This document shows, in pieces, positions 30,676 through 43,438 of a DNA stretch of 64,000 nt. Position 1 is the stretch's first letter; each line of letters opens with the position of its first letter. The position numbers and the translations under genes are program-made. The notes under the pieces were generated by a model, which searched no databases, was not told the DNA's origin, and saw nothing but the letters and a program-made list of their open reading frames with translations. Origin of the DNA: Nissolia schottii (lineage: Eukaryota > Streptophyta > Magnoliopsida > Fabales > Fabaceae). The stretch is taken from assembly GCA_003254905.1 (NCBI GenBank), contig QANU01053167.1, positions 92,677-156,676 of the forward strand, given 5' to 3'.

Positions 30676-31872
30676 GTTCCGGAGCCTTAACTGCGCGCAG
30701 GTAACAACAAAATATGAATATTGAAAGAGATAACAAATTTATTTGACTACTGAAAACGTTTTCCTTATTGTATGTTTGTATCGTGAAGAATAAAGAATTA
30801 TGATCGCGTTGCAAGCAATGTTTGAGTCAGGATGGAAGGTCCAACCGAAAAGCATCCCGAGTCGCATCGAAGCCCGTACTGCTCCATATATAGCTGGATG
30901 GAAAAGCAACAATTTCTCGAACAATGAGGCACGTCTTTCTCATGGATGTTACACCGAGCACGTAGAGGAACTTCAGTTTCTGCAGCAAAAAAATAAGGTG
31001 ATTTTGTGGAATAGCTGCCATCCTCCTAAGCATCCACAAATGTCCAATATAAGACTACAGGTTTCAGTCATTCCAATTCCAAATATCCCTCACACGGAGC
31101 CCAAAGTCAGAAATATAAACACAAGGAATGTGCTCAGCCAGAGCCTCAAAGCCCAACCAATCATCGTAACAAAGACACGATTCTTACTCTCATTATTTTT
31201 TATATTGATTAATTTCATCCATATTTTTTTATTGTCAATTTACTCCCATAAATTATTAAAATTAGACAAGTTAGTTCTTTCATCTATTAAACTGAAACGG
31301 TTAACTTAAGCTTAGTTTAGTAAAACTTTTTGAAGGGTGCTCTTGCACTCAAAACAACGTAAGTCAAATTTTTGTATTTGATTAACAAAATGCAAATGTG
31401 CTTTTGTTGTTAGCTTTTAAAAGTTAAAATATGTTCTTTAGAGCTCTTATGAATAGCTTTCTTGAAGTGACGCGATGAAGGTCCACCTAACCTCCTCTAT
31501 GTCACAAACAATGTCATTTTACATAACTAATAGTGCATCTCATTTAAATAAAATGATGTCATTTTGCATCTCATGTTCACAAAACATATGGGTCCATAAT
31601 GAAATACATACATAGGGTGTGTTTGTATAAGATGAAAATGGGGTGTTTGAGTATCTACATGGCAAAAGAGACAAGTTTCTCGAGAAATTAATCGATTTGA
31701 AAAAATAAGAAGAACTAATGTGAATGAAAAAAAATTAAGAGAAATAAAATTGATCGATTTAGAAAAAAATGACATAGAATTTTTTTTGGCCAATTTAGTT
31801 CATGAAAAATAATATGAACTAGGTTGGCAAAAAAAAATTAAGAGAGATGAAATTGTTGAGTTAAAAAATAGG
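30676..31872. other. Unassigned DNA
   Basis: A 169-codon open frame (30800-31309 +) and an overlapping reverse frame exist, but neither shows a recognised domain or splice structure, so no gene is called. The rest is AT-rich with no recognised element. Confidence 0.45.
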
Positions 31873-32923
31873 CAAAAATGCTCCATGTACACCCCAAAAT
31901 GATACACCCGTACATACACCCCTCTTTTATATGGTTTTATACGTAATTAATGATGATTATACATAAAACGTATAATTATACACAACGCGCGCCCAACCCC
32001 GAACCCCGTTCTCGTCATCGTTTTCACTTATCATCTTCAACCTCTCATCCTTGTTCTGTTACATTCATCGTCGTCATCGTCATCCTCATCNNNNNNNNNN
32101 NNNNNNNNNNNNNNNNNNNNNNNNNNNNNNNNNNNNNNNNNNNNNNNNNNNNNNNNNNNNNNNNNNNNNNNNNNNNNNNNNNNNNNNNNNNNNNNNNNNN
32201 NNNNNNNNNNNNNNNNNNNNNNNNNNNNNNNNNNNNNNNNNNNNNNNNNNNNNNNNNNNNNNNNNNNNNNNNNNNNNNNNNNNNNNNNNNNNNNNNNNNN
32301 NNNNNNNNNNNNNNNNNNNNNNNNNNNNNNNNNNNNNNNNNNNNNNNNNNNNNNNNNNNNNNNNNNNNNNNNNNNNNNNNNNNNNNNNNNNNNNNNNNNN
32401 NNNNNNNNNNNNNNNNNNNNNNNNNNNNNNNNNNNNNNNNNNNNNNNNNNNNNNNNNNNNNNNNNNNNNNNNNNNNNNNNNNNNNNNNNNNNNNNNNNNN
32501 NNNNNNNNNNNNNNNNNNNNNNNNNNNNNNNNNNNNNNNNNNNNNNNNNNNNNNNNNNNNNNNNNNNNNNNNNNNNNNNNNNNNNNNNNNNNNNNNNNNN
32601 NNNNNNNNNNNNNNNNNNNNNNNNNNNNNNNNNNNNNNNNNNNNNNNNNNNNNNNNNNNNNNNNNNNNNNNNNNNNNNNNNNNNNNNNNNNNNNNNNNNN
32701 NNNNNNNNNNNNNNNNNNNNNNNNNNNNNNNNNNNNNNNNNNNNNNNNNNNNNNNNNNNNNNNNNNNNNNNNNNNNNNNNNNNNNNNNNNNNNNNNNNNN
32801 NTGACGCGTGTGAGCTGAGAGTGGGAGAGAAAATGGACAGGGCAGTTATTTGAGGAGCCCACTGTATTATAATATGGGTGTATGTATGGTGTATCACTTT
32901 GGGGTGTACATGTAGCATCACTG
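31873..32923 (-). mobile_element. MULE-like TIR element E2, interrupted by an assembly gap
   Basis: The left end CAAAAATGCTCCATGTACAC and the reverse complement of the right end CAGTGATGCTACATGTACAC are inverted repeats extended by CCCAAA.TGATACACC. The 9 bp AAAAATAGG flanks both sides (31864-31872 and 32924-32932). Subterminal sequence (ACAACGCGCGCCCAA, then CATCATCTTCAACCTCTCATC) matches the right arm of E1 in reverse orientation. Most of the interior is Ns. Confidence 0.88.
32091..32801. other. Assembly gap (711 Ns)
   Basis: A run of N inside element E2. The real length is unknown. The repeat content of sister elements is a likely reason for assembly failure. Confidence 0.98.
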
Positions 32924-35817
32924 AAAAATAGGAGAGCCTCAATTGGGAGGTTTTGTCAAAATTAAATGACCTTATTATGACCCAAAAACTTTAACTTCAA
33001 ATAACAATCAAAGTTATAATTATATTTGTGTTAATTATATTCATTTTATGTTAAGCATTATGTCAGTCACTATTGAATTAATGATATTTTAATGGAATTG
33101 TACACCTTATTAAATCTCATCCAATAATAGAAGATAACAATTTTTTGTATAAATAGTATAAATAAGAATTTTTCTTATAACAATACATTTCTTGTACTAT
33201 GATATTGGGTATCATTTATTATCTTAAAGTGGTTCTAAGTTGCTCCGAGAGGTGTACAGTGTGGTCCAATTACCTTTTTAAAATGTGGTTAGAGAATTAT
33301 TGTTCAACCTTTAGAGGCGTCTCATTAGCTCCTTTCCCGACCCCGAACACAAGGAAGAAAAAGAAAAAACAATTATGGTAGCAATGGTATTTATTTTGAA
33401 ACGGTATATATAAAGAGAGTGAAAAACCGAATACGGGGGATCTACCCATAGCCCAAGAGGGGCGATGGAACACCAGAAAAAAATAATAATTTTTTCATTG
33501 TAATTTATACATATATAACTTGTTCCTTGGGCTAATTTTAATAAAGCCCATCAAAAATAAGTTATTTAAAATAACACAAGTCCAATCAATGAAGAATTGA
33601 AAATTGGAGAATGTTGACTCTCCAAAAAAAGAGCAAAGGGCGATGGTATCTTGGAGGTGCTGCTGGCAACTATTCACTCAGGTTCAAACTGTGATGGCGT
33701 GGTTCAAAGAAGTATGGGTGATGGAGAAATCTTCCTTGTGCATTGCACCTGCGTCAAAGTGATTGTGCTACTTCTTGCATTTTATTTTTATTTTTGTGAA
33801 GCGTTGCTTCTTGCGTTGAGGACTTGAGGGACCAGATCGATGGATTTTTAATATTGGGTGTATCTAGGATTCCTTGGTCTTGATCCTTCATAAACGAAAT
33901 TCTTTGGGTTTGAGGTTTTAAAAACTCACTCGTTGATATTAGGGCTTTCAGTGGGGCTAGGGCCTTTTAAGAGTGGGGCAAAACATAATGGATTACATGA
34001 TTAACCAATCATATGGAACTGTGTTGACAGCTCAGGTCACCTCATTTTAACAATTAAATGTGGACAAAAATTTGGCATTATAAAATTTTTGAAATTTATT
34101 TGCAACTTAGGTTGGCAAATAAAGGATAGGGAGTTTAAAACTGCAACTATAATGGAATTCCCATTTTGATTAATATGTAGCTAATGGCAATATAGTCATT
34201 AGAGAAAGTGTCGGCTGAAATGATGTTGCAATTATGAATCTCGTGACTAATTCATTAGTCATTCATTGAAGTGTTGGTCATACTAGTTCATTCTCGCAAC
34301 TGAGTTTCATTTTTTACTCAAACTTGTTTTCCTCTAAACATAATTTTTTACCAGTTCTCAATGATTTGAATGATAATAGTTTGTAGAACATACTAACAAA
34401 GTCAACAGTAAGTTATTTAAGAATTTAATCAAAAATTCTCAAAGCCTCAAAAATTATAGTTGTTATCAACAGCAAATACCTTTTAGACAAAAAAAAAGTT
34501 TGTAGGAAATTAAATTGATACATATTCCGTTTTTTCTATTGTATGATGAACTTTTACTGTTATATACTTATATAGGACCCACTATAGGCCCAAGCCCTAT
34601 GACATACCTATCGGTATAGTGCATACTTTTTAGCAAACCATCTTTCCTAGAAACCACATAACTGCAGAAGTCCAAACCAAGAAAGACAGAATCTCTGAAA
34701 ACACACAGATAACTCCAAACTTTTGAAAGCTACATGAAATTTCTATGACCAAACCCTTTTTGTTCTTTTTTCTTTACATGATCCAAAAACCAGAAGATTT
34801 CTGCAGTTTCCCTATGTGCATTGCGCCTTATATAGCCATGCTAAATCTCACATTGTTAAGGACATGACCAAAATAACTTTTATAAGAATTTGAAAAATAT
34901 TTGCATGCTCATAAAACACATTTAATATGTGCTTAATAAAATTAATGATTAATAATGCAAATGAAATACTTATTAAATGTGTTCTACGAATATACAATTA
35001 CTTCTCTAAAAATTTGGATATATAAGAAGGAAACCAACAAAGTAGAAGGCCACATCAGTCCTTTCCCAACCCATGCAGCATTATTCCATAAAAGCATCTA
35101 TGATGTAAAAGTTCGGTATAATTATAAGAAAATATTATCTTTTGTTATCGACTGACAAGGCTATTGTAAACCTATTAGCCATTGTTAGGACTAAAAAAAT
35201 GTAATAATTGTGTCTAATAGACAAACAGAAAAATGTAACACATCTGAACTTGTACATTATCTATCACAAATGAACAGAAGCATTGGTAAAATAAAAATCG
35301 AAAACATAGAACAATGATTTATCATCAAAATTGACAATATTGAAGCAAGGAACTTAACTAGTTCTCAATTTAAATTTATGCGTGGGTCATCCCTTTTGAA
35401 TTATATAGCTACATCATGGCATCTTCGTTTTCGTTTCCTGTGTTGGATACTTGTTTCCTTTCGTGTTTGGATATTGGGGGAAATGGCGGTTCAAAACTCT
35501 CAAGAAAGTTACCAAAAATATATTCCTCCGAAAGCGAAAAATGCTAATGTCACGAGTCATGAGTGATTATTTTGTACCTTACCTTAGGCACACTATAGAG
35601 CTTCCCACACACCTCCCACGAAAGAGTATAACTACTTTTAGACAGAGAAAACCCGCTACGAATTAATATGCAAACAAAAATAGTGTCTAACAACAACTTT
35701 CTCACGATCCCTTTCATTACAACAAACAAATCTCTCTTATCTGTCCATGAATTGTCAACTTCTCCTTCCTTCATATATTTTTTTCTTCTTTCTATTTTTT
35801 TCTCCGTCTAATCACAC

Positions 35818-35825
35818 TATATAAA
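35818..35825 (+). promoter_or_regulatory. TATA box of EF-hand gene 1
   Basis: TATATAAA, about 120 bp upstream of the start codon. Conserved exactly in unit 2. Confidence 0.65.
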
Positions 35826-35945
35826 TGCACGTATCCACATAGACAAATTTCCCACTAGGAAATTAAGTCTTGTGCATTGTTCTCACTACACATATTACAC
35901 AAACCCCATTTCATATTTTTCTTTCTTTCTTTCTTCTTGTTACCA

Positions 35946-36290
35946 ATGGCAGGGAAGAAGAACACGGTTGTGTTCGAGGATCACTTCCCGGCAATGGTGG
36001 AGAAATTGGGTACTGACGGTTTCATGAAGGAGCTAACAAACGGTTTCCGGCTACTGATGGACAGGGAGAAGATGGTGATCACGTTCGAGAGCCTGAAGAG
36101 GAACTCAGCCTTGCTCGGGTTAGAAGGGATGAGCGACGACGAGATAATGTGCATGCTGAGAGAAGGTGATCTTGATGGGGATGGTGCCCTTGATGAGATG
36201 GAGTTCTGCACCCTCATGTTCAGGTTGAGCCCTGCTTTGATGAACAATTCCAAGGAACTTCTGGAGGAAGCAATTTCTAGTGGTCATTAA
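35946..36290 (+). CDS. Small EF-hand calcium sensor (PBP1/KIC/CMI1 type), copy 1
   Basis: Intronless, 114 aa. The ATG at 35946 (MAGKKNT) is preferred over an upstream in-frame ATG at 35877, because the upstream 23 codons (hydrophobic, from a pyrimidine-rich leader) are not family-like and copy 2 uses the same start. One canonical EF-hand loop, DLDGDGALDEME, spans residues 75-86, preceded by LMDREK..ITFESLKRNSALLGL and followed by FCTLMFRLSP, the hallmark layout of this family. Arabidopsis relatives (PINOID-binding protein 1, KIC, CMI1/KRP1) bind calcium and relay it to PINOID kinase, a kinesin-like protein or auxin responses. Here that is inference by family. Confidence 0.92.
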   Translation: MAGKKNTVVFEDHFPAMVEKLGTDGFMKELTNGFRLLMDREKMVITFESLKRNSALLGLEGMSDDEIMCMLREGDLDGDGALDEMEFCTLMFRLSPALMNNSKELLEEAISSGH

Positions 36291-37144
36291 TTAGGTTGCT
36301 TCCTTTCTTTAATCTATTTTGGTTTGTCCTCTTTTCCCTCTTGCCCCCTCTCAGCTCCCCGTGGCTTTTTTAAGGTACTTCCTTATTTTGTGTTGTGGGG
36401 ATGTTTTGCAGTGAGTAATGGTAGAGTTGTAGTGAGTTAGTTGAAATCTTCTTCAACAAAGATTAAGTGATTTGATCTTAGCATAAAGAAGTTAAACAAT
36501 ACATTTCTTGTACTATGATATTGGGTATCATTTATTATCTTAAAGTGGTTCTAAGTTGCTCCGAGAGGTGTAAAGTGTGGTCCAATTACTTTTTTAAAAT
36601 GTGGTTAGATGTTTTTATTTTAAAAAGTGTGGCTGCCCTCACACATCCTCAGAATCATGGCTTTGTTCGCACCCCCTACACCAAAACTTTGCAATCAAAA
36701 GCTCATCTTTCCTTATGAAACCAACAACCTTACAAGAACACGAACAAGATCTGGTGGTGCGGGTGGTTGAGTTGCGGTCAACAAATCTAAAGGTTGGGGA
36801 TGGCTGAGCTCGCAACCAACAGATCACCACCATCATCGCGAATGGCGGCATCGGCCTAATGGCAAGCCTGTCTTCCTCCTCTGGCAAAGACAAAGGTGAG
36901 TAGTGGCAAAGAGAGGAGAGGTGGAGAATGGGTGAAGGAGAAGATAGAGGGAAGGGTTCAGCGCATAATAAAAATTATTATGTTAATTACTGTCCTATAA
37001 ACATATCTGTACTTCACTGACTGACATCAATAAATGGAGAACCAATCATGAAAGCAGACTTAGCTTATTCTAGACTCTAGTGTAGTGGTCATGTCAAAGC
37101 TAGAAATCATGAATAAAATTACTTACACCTTTATAAATACATAT

Positions 37145-37179
<35 letters not shown>

Positions 37180-39720
37180 AATTCCATGTCAAACATCGGA
37201 TGTGAGAAATCTCATTTTAGATAATTATTGTTCAATCTTTAGAGACGTTTCATTAGCTCCTCTCCCGCCCCCTAACACAAGGAAGAAAAAGAAAAAACAA
37301 TTATGGTGGCAATGGTATTTATTTTGAAAGGATATATATAAAGAGAGTGAAAAACGAAATACGGGGATCTACCCATAGCCCAAGAGGGGTGATGGAACAC
37401 CCAAAAAAAAAAAATTTATTGTAATTTATACATATATAATTTGCCCCTTGGGCTAATTTTAATAAAGCCCATAAAAAATAAGTTATTCAAAATAACACAA
37501 GTTCAATCAATGAAGAATTGAAAATTGGAGAATGTTGACTCTCCAAAAAAACAGCAAAGGGCGATGGTATCTTGGAGGTGCTGCTGGCAACTATTCACTC
37601 AGGTTGAAACCGTGATGGCGTGGTTGGTGATGGAGAAATCTTCCTTGTGCATTGCGTCTTACGTCAAAGTGAATGTACTACTTCTTGCATTTTATTTTTA
37701 TTTGTGTGAAGCGTTGCTTCTTGCGTTGAGGACTTGAGGGACTAGATCGATGGATTTTTAATGTTGGGTTTATCTAGGATACCTTGGTCTTGATCCTTCA
37801 TAAACCAAACTCTTTGAGTTTGAGGTTTTAAAAACTCACTCGTTGATATTAGGGCTTTCAATGGGGCTAGGGCCTTTTAAGAGTGGGGCAAAACATAATA
37901 GATTACATGATTAACCCATCATATGGAACTTTGTTGATAGCTCTAGTCACCTCATTTTAACAATTAAATGCGGAAAAATTTGTTGGCATTATAAAATTTT
38001 CGAAATTTATTTGCAACTTAGGTTGGCAAATAAAGGATGGCGAGTTTAAAACTGCAACTATAATGGAATTCCCATTTTGATTAATATGTAGCTAATGGCA
38101 ATATAGTCAATAGAGAAAGTGCCGGTGAAATGATGTTGCAATTATGAATCTCGTGGCTAATTCATTAGTCATTCATTGCAGTGTTGGTCATACTAGTTCA
38201 CTCTCGTTACCGAGTTCCATTTTTTACTCAAACTTGTCTTCCTGTAAACATAATTTTTTACCAGTTCTCCATGATTTGAATGATAATAGTTTGTAGAACA
38301 TACTAACAAAGTCAATATTAAGTTATTTAAGAATTTGATCAAAAATTCTCAAAGCCTAAAAAATTATAGTTGTTATCAATAGCAAATACCTTTTAGACAA
38401 AAAAAAAGTTTGCAGGACATTAAATTGATACATATTCCGTTTTTCCTATTGTATGATGAACTTTATATACTTATATAGGACCCACTATAGGCCCAAGCCC
38501 TATGACATACCTATCAGTATAGTGCATACTTTTTGGCAAACCATCTTTCCTAGAAACCACATAACTGCAGAAGTCCAAACCAAGAAAGACGGATTGTCTG
38601 CAAACACAAAGTTAACTCCAAACTTTTGAAAGCTACATGAAATTTCTATGACTAAACCCTTTTTGTTCTTTTTTCTTTACATGATCCAAAAACCAGAAGA
38701 TTTCTGCAGTTTCCCTATGTGCATTGCGCCTTATATAGCCATGCTAAATCTCACATTGTTAAGGATATGACCAAAATAACTTTTATAAGAATTTAAAAAA
38801 TATTTGCATACTCATAAAACACATTTAATATGTGCTTAATAAAATTAATGATTAATAGTGCTCATGAAATACTTATTAAATGTGTTCTATGAATATACGA
38901 GTCGTTCTTTAAAAATTTGGATATATAAAAAGGAAACCAACAAAGTAGAAGGCCACATCAGTCCTTTCCCAACCCATGCAGCATTATTCCATGAAAGCAT
39001 CTATGATGTAAAAGTTCGGTATAATTATAAGAAAATATTACCTTTTGTTATCGATTGACAAGGCTATTGTACACCTATTAGTCATTTTTAGGACTAAAAA
39101 AATGTAATAATTGTGTGTAATAGACAAACAAAAAAATGTAACACCTCTGAACTTGTACATTATCTATCACAAATGAACAGAAGAATTGGTAACATAAAAA
39201 TCGAAAACATAGAACAATGATTTATTATCAAAATTGACAATATTGAAGCAAGGAACTTAACTAGCTCTCAATTTAAATTTATGCGTGGGCCATCCCTTTT
39301 GAATTATATAGCTAGATCATGGCATCTTCGTTTTCGTTTCTTGTGTTGGATGCTTGTTTCCTTTCGTGTTTGGATATTGGGGGAAATGGTGGTCCAAAAC
39401 TCTCAAGAAAGTTACCAAAAATATATCCCTCCGAAAGCGAAAAATGCTAATGTCACGAGTCATGAGTGATTATTTTGTAACTTCCCTTAGGCACACTATA
39501 GAGCTTCCCACGCACCTCCCACGAAAGAGTATAACTACTTTTAGACAGAAAAAACCCGCTACAAATTAATATGCAAACAAAAATAGTGTCTAACAACAAC
39601 TTTCTCACTATCCATTTCGTTACAACAAACAAATCTCTCTTATCTGCCCATGAATTGTCAACTTCTCCTTCCTTCATATATTTTTTTCTTCTTTCTATTT
39701 TTTTCTCCGTCTAATCACAC

Positions 39721-39728
39721 TATATAAA
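39721..39728 (+). promoter_or_regulatory. TATA box of EF-hand gene 2
   Basis: TATATAAA about 120 bp upstream of the start codon, identical to copy 1. Confidence 0.65.
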
Positions 39729-39847
39729 TGCACGTATCCACATAGACAAATTTCCCACTAGGAAATTAAGTCTTGTGCATTGTTCTCACTACACATATTA
39801 CACAAACCCCATTTCAGATTTTTCTTTCTTTCTTTCTTCTTGGTACC

Positions 39848-40192
39848 ATGGCAGGGAAGAAGAACACAGTTGTGTTTGAGGATCACTTCCTGGCGATGGT
39901 GGAGAAATTGGGGACTGACGGTTTCATGAAGGAGATAACAAACGGCTTTCGGCCGCTGATGGACAGGGAGAAGAAGGTGATCACGTTCGAGAGCCTGAAG
40001 AGGAACTCAGCGTTGCTCGGGTTAGGAGGGATGAGCGACGACGAGATAATGTGCATGCTGAGAGAAGGTGATCTTGATGGGGATGGTGCCCTTGATGAGA
40101 TGGAGTTCTGCACCCTCATGTTCAGGTTGAGCCCTGCTTTGATGAACAATTCCAAGGAACTTCTGGAGGAAGCAATTTCTAGTGGTCATTAA
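39848..40192 (+). CDS. Small EF-hand calcium sensor (PBP1/KIC/CMI1 type), copy 2
   Basis: Intronless, 114 aa, start in good context (ACCATGG). It differs from copy 1 at five residues, all in the N-terminal 60: P15L, L30I, L36P, M43K, E60G. The EF-hand loop (75-86) and the whole C-terminal half are identical. The leader, TATA box and 3' flank are nearly the same as copy 1, so both are probably expressed alike. Function as for copy 1, inferred from the PBP1/KIC/CMI1 family. Confidence 0.92.
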   Translation: MAGKKNTVVFEDHFLAMVEKLGTDGFMKEITNGFRPLMDREKKVITFESLKRNSALLGLGGMSDDEIMCMLREGDLDGDGALDEMEFCTLMFRLSPALMNNSKELLEEAISSGH

Positions 40193-40363
40193 TTAGGTTG
40201 CTTCCTTTCTTTAATCTATTTTGGTTTGTCCTCTTTTCCCTCTTGCCCCCTCTCAGCTCCCTGTGGCTGTTCTAAGGTACTTCCTTATTTTGTGTTGTGG
40301 GGATGTTTTGCAGTGAGTAATGGTAGAGTTGTAGTGAGTTAGTTGAAATCTTCTTCAACAATG

Positions 40364-41172
40364 AGACTTTTTATTGCTAACTTTAAATCTGAACATGCAA
40401 GCTAACAATCTGGATTGTCTAAATCGTGTTGACCTTTTATTAGGTCGCAAAGAATAAATAAATGCGGCGTTAATTAGCAATCGGTTGTTCACAATACCGT
40501 CTAAGATATATATGCTGGAAAAATGTCAATGGGGAGTTGAAAGACAGAATAAATCTTAGATTTAGAACTTCCACAAAATCTCCTAAGAAATTTCCAATTA
40601 AATTATATGGGAAAAAAGATGGCGATAGAATGAAAAATGAGTAATAGAAATTGGGCCAGGAGGCCTGAATTATCAGTCCCCTCGAGGAACCTCATTCAGT
40701 CAAGCCAAGGTCCATCATTATATCTCTGCCACAACTCACCTAAAACCATATGCAGCCTTCATAGAACCATAGGATCCATAAACATTTCATGGTAATTACA
40801 AGTTGATTACCTGTTACACATTAGGGTAATATATACGCAACAAATGCAAGACGGAAGCATAAACACTTCAGGGAGCCATGCAATCACGCTTGTCACTAAT
40901 TCTCAATACTCGGGTATTAGAAAGCATAAACATGCACGGCCAACATGTAATGGAGCAATAGGCATCAAAGTCAGTTTCAACTTTCAATTATTAGTGAGTT
41001 AATGCTGACGTACTTTGTTGTGATCTATCTCTTCTACACGACAATTAACCATTCAACATTAACAAAGGTACAGACCATAACTGTTCTTAGTAGCCTAGCT
41101 CAGTGCACAGTTGTTGCGGCTCCACTCACAACAAAAGAAGTATCAAACAAAAGGTCTTCCCCTTGATGGCCA
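40364..41172. other. Intergenic DNA
   Basis: Lies between the convergent EF-hand gene 2 (+) and otubain (-) genes and includes the otubain 3' UTR. Nothing else recognised. Confidence 0.5.
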
Positions 41173-43438
41173 TCACTTTGGATAGAGGATATCATAGTGA
41201 CCAGGGCGATATAGCAAAGTGATGAAAGGTTTGTTCTTCTCAGCACAACCACTAGCAATTGGTAGATCACCAGCAACTGGCATGAAATCATGGTGATTTA
41301 CACTGATGCCACCAGTATCACATGAGCTACGGTCAAGGTACACAACACGGATTGGAACACCCAATGCATCAGAAAGGGCGGTAATGTGCACATGGTCACT
41401 CTCTTCACCCATTGGTTCAACAGAAGATTTGCAAAACTAAACCAAAAGACATAACGTTAGAGATAGGTCATATATTTAAATAATAAGAATGAGACCATGC
41501 ACAGATTTTCAACAATAAAACTAAAGGTGTTGTCTATTTTTGTCAGATACTAAACTTGACAAGCAACTTTAAGAGGGATAGAAAAAAAATTCTTAACATT
41601 GAACAAACCTGCTCGACTGTTGTATTAGTTAAGCCCATTATGAAAGGTTCAAAAAATTCTGAGCGCTTTTGTATTTCGGCAGAGGTAACAAATCTGAAGA
41701 ACATTACAACTAAGCAAACAAAAATGTCAAGACATCAGAAAGTAATGAGAAAAAAGGCATTTGGGGCTGGATATAAGTCACTCACCATAATCAGATATTG
41801 ACTGATCTTGGCTTCTAGAAACAAGCTCTTCATGACTGTGACCATATTATATAAAGTTTGTTAAATCAAAACCCACGGGAAAAGAGAGGAAGAAAAAGAA
41901 TAAAAGACCATTGGAGCCAGATAAACAGCAAATTGTGATAATTAAATATTTTGGGAGCGTATCATGCTTCCAACTTATGATTGTCTATGCTAATTCATAG
42001 TGAAGGAAAAGAGTTTACACCTTATGGAAGTCTCTTTCCCTTGAATAACACTATCCAGCTGCTCAAGGAATAACTGAAAGTTTAGCAATGAGATAAGCAA
42101 AAAGTAAATTTGTGCCCTTAAAGAAGAAAAGTAATCATGCGTAAGCTTTCTAACCTCTGAAAATGCCTCTACGCATCTAGAATCAGTACAATACCCTGAG
42201 TTCAGTTGAATGCATCCTCTTAAAAATACTAATCTTTGTTTTTCTGTCTTTGCCTATCTATACATTTACCGAGAAAAATAGAAGACCAATGTCCCAGAAA
42301 AATTTGAATAGAAAATCTTCTTCAGATTGAACACACTATATTTTCTTCTATTTTATTATTTTGTTTCCCCACCTTTTGAACAACCAAATTTTAGAAGAGA
42401 TTATTATTCAGTAAAACCTGCACAATATGCCAATTTCCATAAATAGCAACAAAAAGTTTGGGGTAACATCAAAGTTTAGTGGACGAATACACATTCTTGT
42501 CAAGGAAATCTTAATATGTATTAATATAAAATAAATAAGCAGACACGTGTACCCTAGAAAAGAAGGAATGAGGATGGAGACAGTAAGTTACCCCAAAAAA
42601 ATCTTCAAAAGTCAGGTCAGCATAACCCAAGGACTGTAGTGCCTTTTTACTTTTTTCAACATTGGCTTGTACACGATCAATTTCAGCTTGGTCTTGACAC
42701 TCTAATATATGCTCCTGAGATAATAAGTTACCGACAATTTATCATCGATCAAAACTATCGGAATATCTGATTCTTGATTCGACTCCATGGACCTCAGAAT
42801 AGCCATAATACATTAAAAAGCATACCAGGTAAGAAAACATAAAGCCACGAAAGAAGCAGTTTCCATCCCCGCGAGTTCGCCGAATGGCAGCATATTGCTC
42901 ATCAAGCACCTGAATTAAGGGTAACAAGCAAAACAATTCAAGAAAATTAAAATAATAATCATAATAACAACAACACAAACAAATAGAGAAAGAAAAAGGT
43001 TGACCTAACCTTTATCTTCTCCAGCAAGATTGGACTGCCCGATTGATATTCAAGAGCTAAGCTGCTTAGTGGTTCCTGCCAATTTGTCACATTAAGACCT
43101 TTGTTCTCTAATTCATTACTAAAACCATAACTATACAGAACACAAGTCATGCAAATAATGAGAAGAATAAAGAAGTTGCAAACACTAAACCCTACAATAG
43201 ATCAAACACAACCTGCAATACGAAGCAATGGAAAAAAAAGAAATTTCAGAGAGATCACGGTGTTAGGGCTTGCCTTATCACCCACAAACGGGAATTTCTT
43301 GGCTTCCTCGGCATGAATTTCAGATTGCTGCTGCATTATGTCATCATCCCCAAAACTGGACCAATCATCAATATTGGGCTCTGAAGCCACCACACACGTC
43401 GTTTGACCATCTTCCAACACTGCTTCTTTGTTCTGCAT
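41173..43438 (-). CDS. OTUB1: Otubain-like deubiquitinase (OTU family, C65)
   Basis: Eight exons on the minus strand: 43274-43438, 43010-43075, 42826-42909, 42592-42714, 42021-42073, 41786-41835, 41609-41709, 41173-41436, giving 301 aa. The protein closely follows Arabidopsis At1g28120: VGDK/EPLSSLALEYQSGSPILLEKIK, then RRTRGDGNCFFRGF with catalytic Asp92 and Cys95, then FCKSSVEPMGEESDH, then RPGHYDILYPK with catalytic His294. It hydrolyses ubiquitin chains; plant and animal members favour Lys48 links. The first intron uses a GC donor (AAG|GCAAGC) with a normal AG acceptor. Reading through it would add unrelated codons and a stop. All other introns are GT-AG. The protein ends right after DILYPK, slightly shorter than the Arabidopsis protein. 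Confidence 0.95.

Larger units (their letters stand above)
33180..36494 (+). repeat. Tandem duplication, unit 1 (contains EF-hand gene 1)
   Basis: Starts ACAATACATTTCTTGTACTA and runs to the point where the same start recurs at 36495. It is highly similar to unit 2 over promoter, gene and 3' flank. Upstream non-coding DNA (33300-35800) matches 37230-39700 with only scattered changes. No other convincing gene lies within the 2.7 kb upstream of the EF-hand gene. Confidence 0.9.
36495..40363 (+). repeat. Tandem duplication, unit 2 (contains EF-hand gene 2)
   Basis: Direct repeat of unit 1, ending near CTTCTTCAACA at about 40363. It differs mainly by an extra segment of about 600 bp (about 36610-37210) that unit 1 lacks. 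That segment holds a (CA)n(TA)n microsatellite (37143-37179). Confidence 0.9.

Noticed and set aside
30800..31309. 169-codon open frame
   Set aside because: No recognisable domain, overlapping frames on both strands and no family match that I can name; left as unassigned.
31950..32942. Long open frames across the N run
   Set aside because: They consist almost entirely of unknown residues; the gap creates a false open frame.
35877..35945. N-terminal extension of EF-hand gene 1 from an upstream ATG
   Set aside because: The added residues come from a pyrimidine-rich leader and are unlike the family. The internal ATG matches copy 2 and family start positions.
37525..37737. 70-codon open frame in unit 2 of the duplication
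   Set aside because: The matching frame in unit 1 (about 33600-33830) is disrupted, and no domain is seen; treated as non-coding duplicated DNA.
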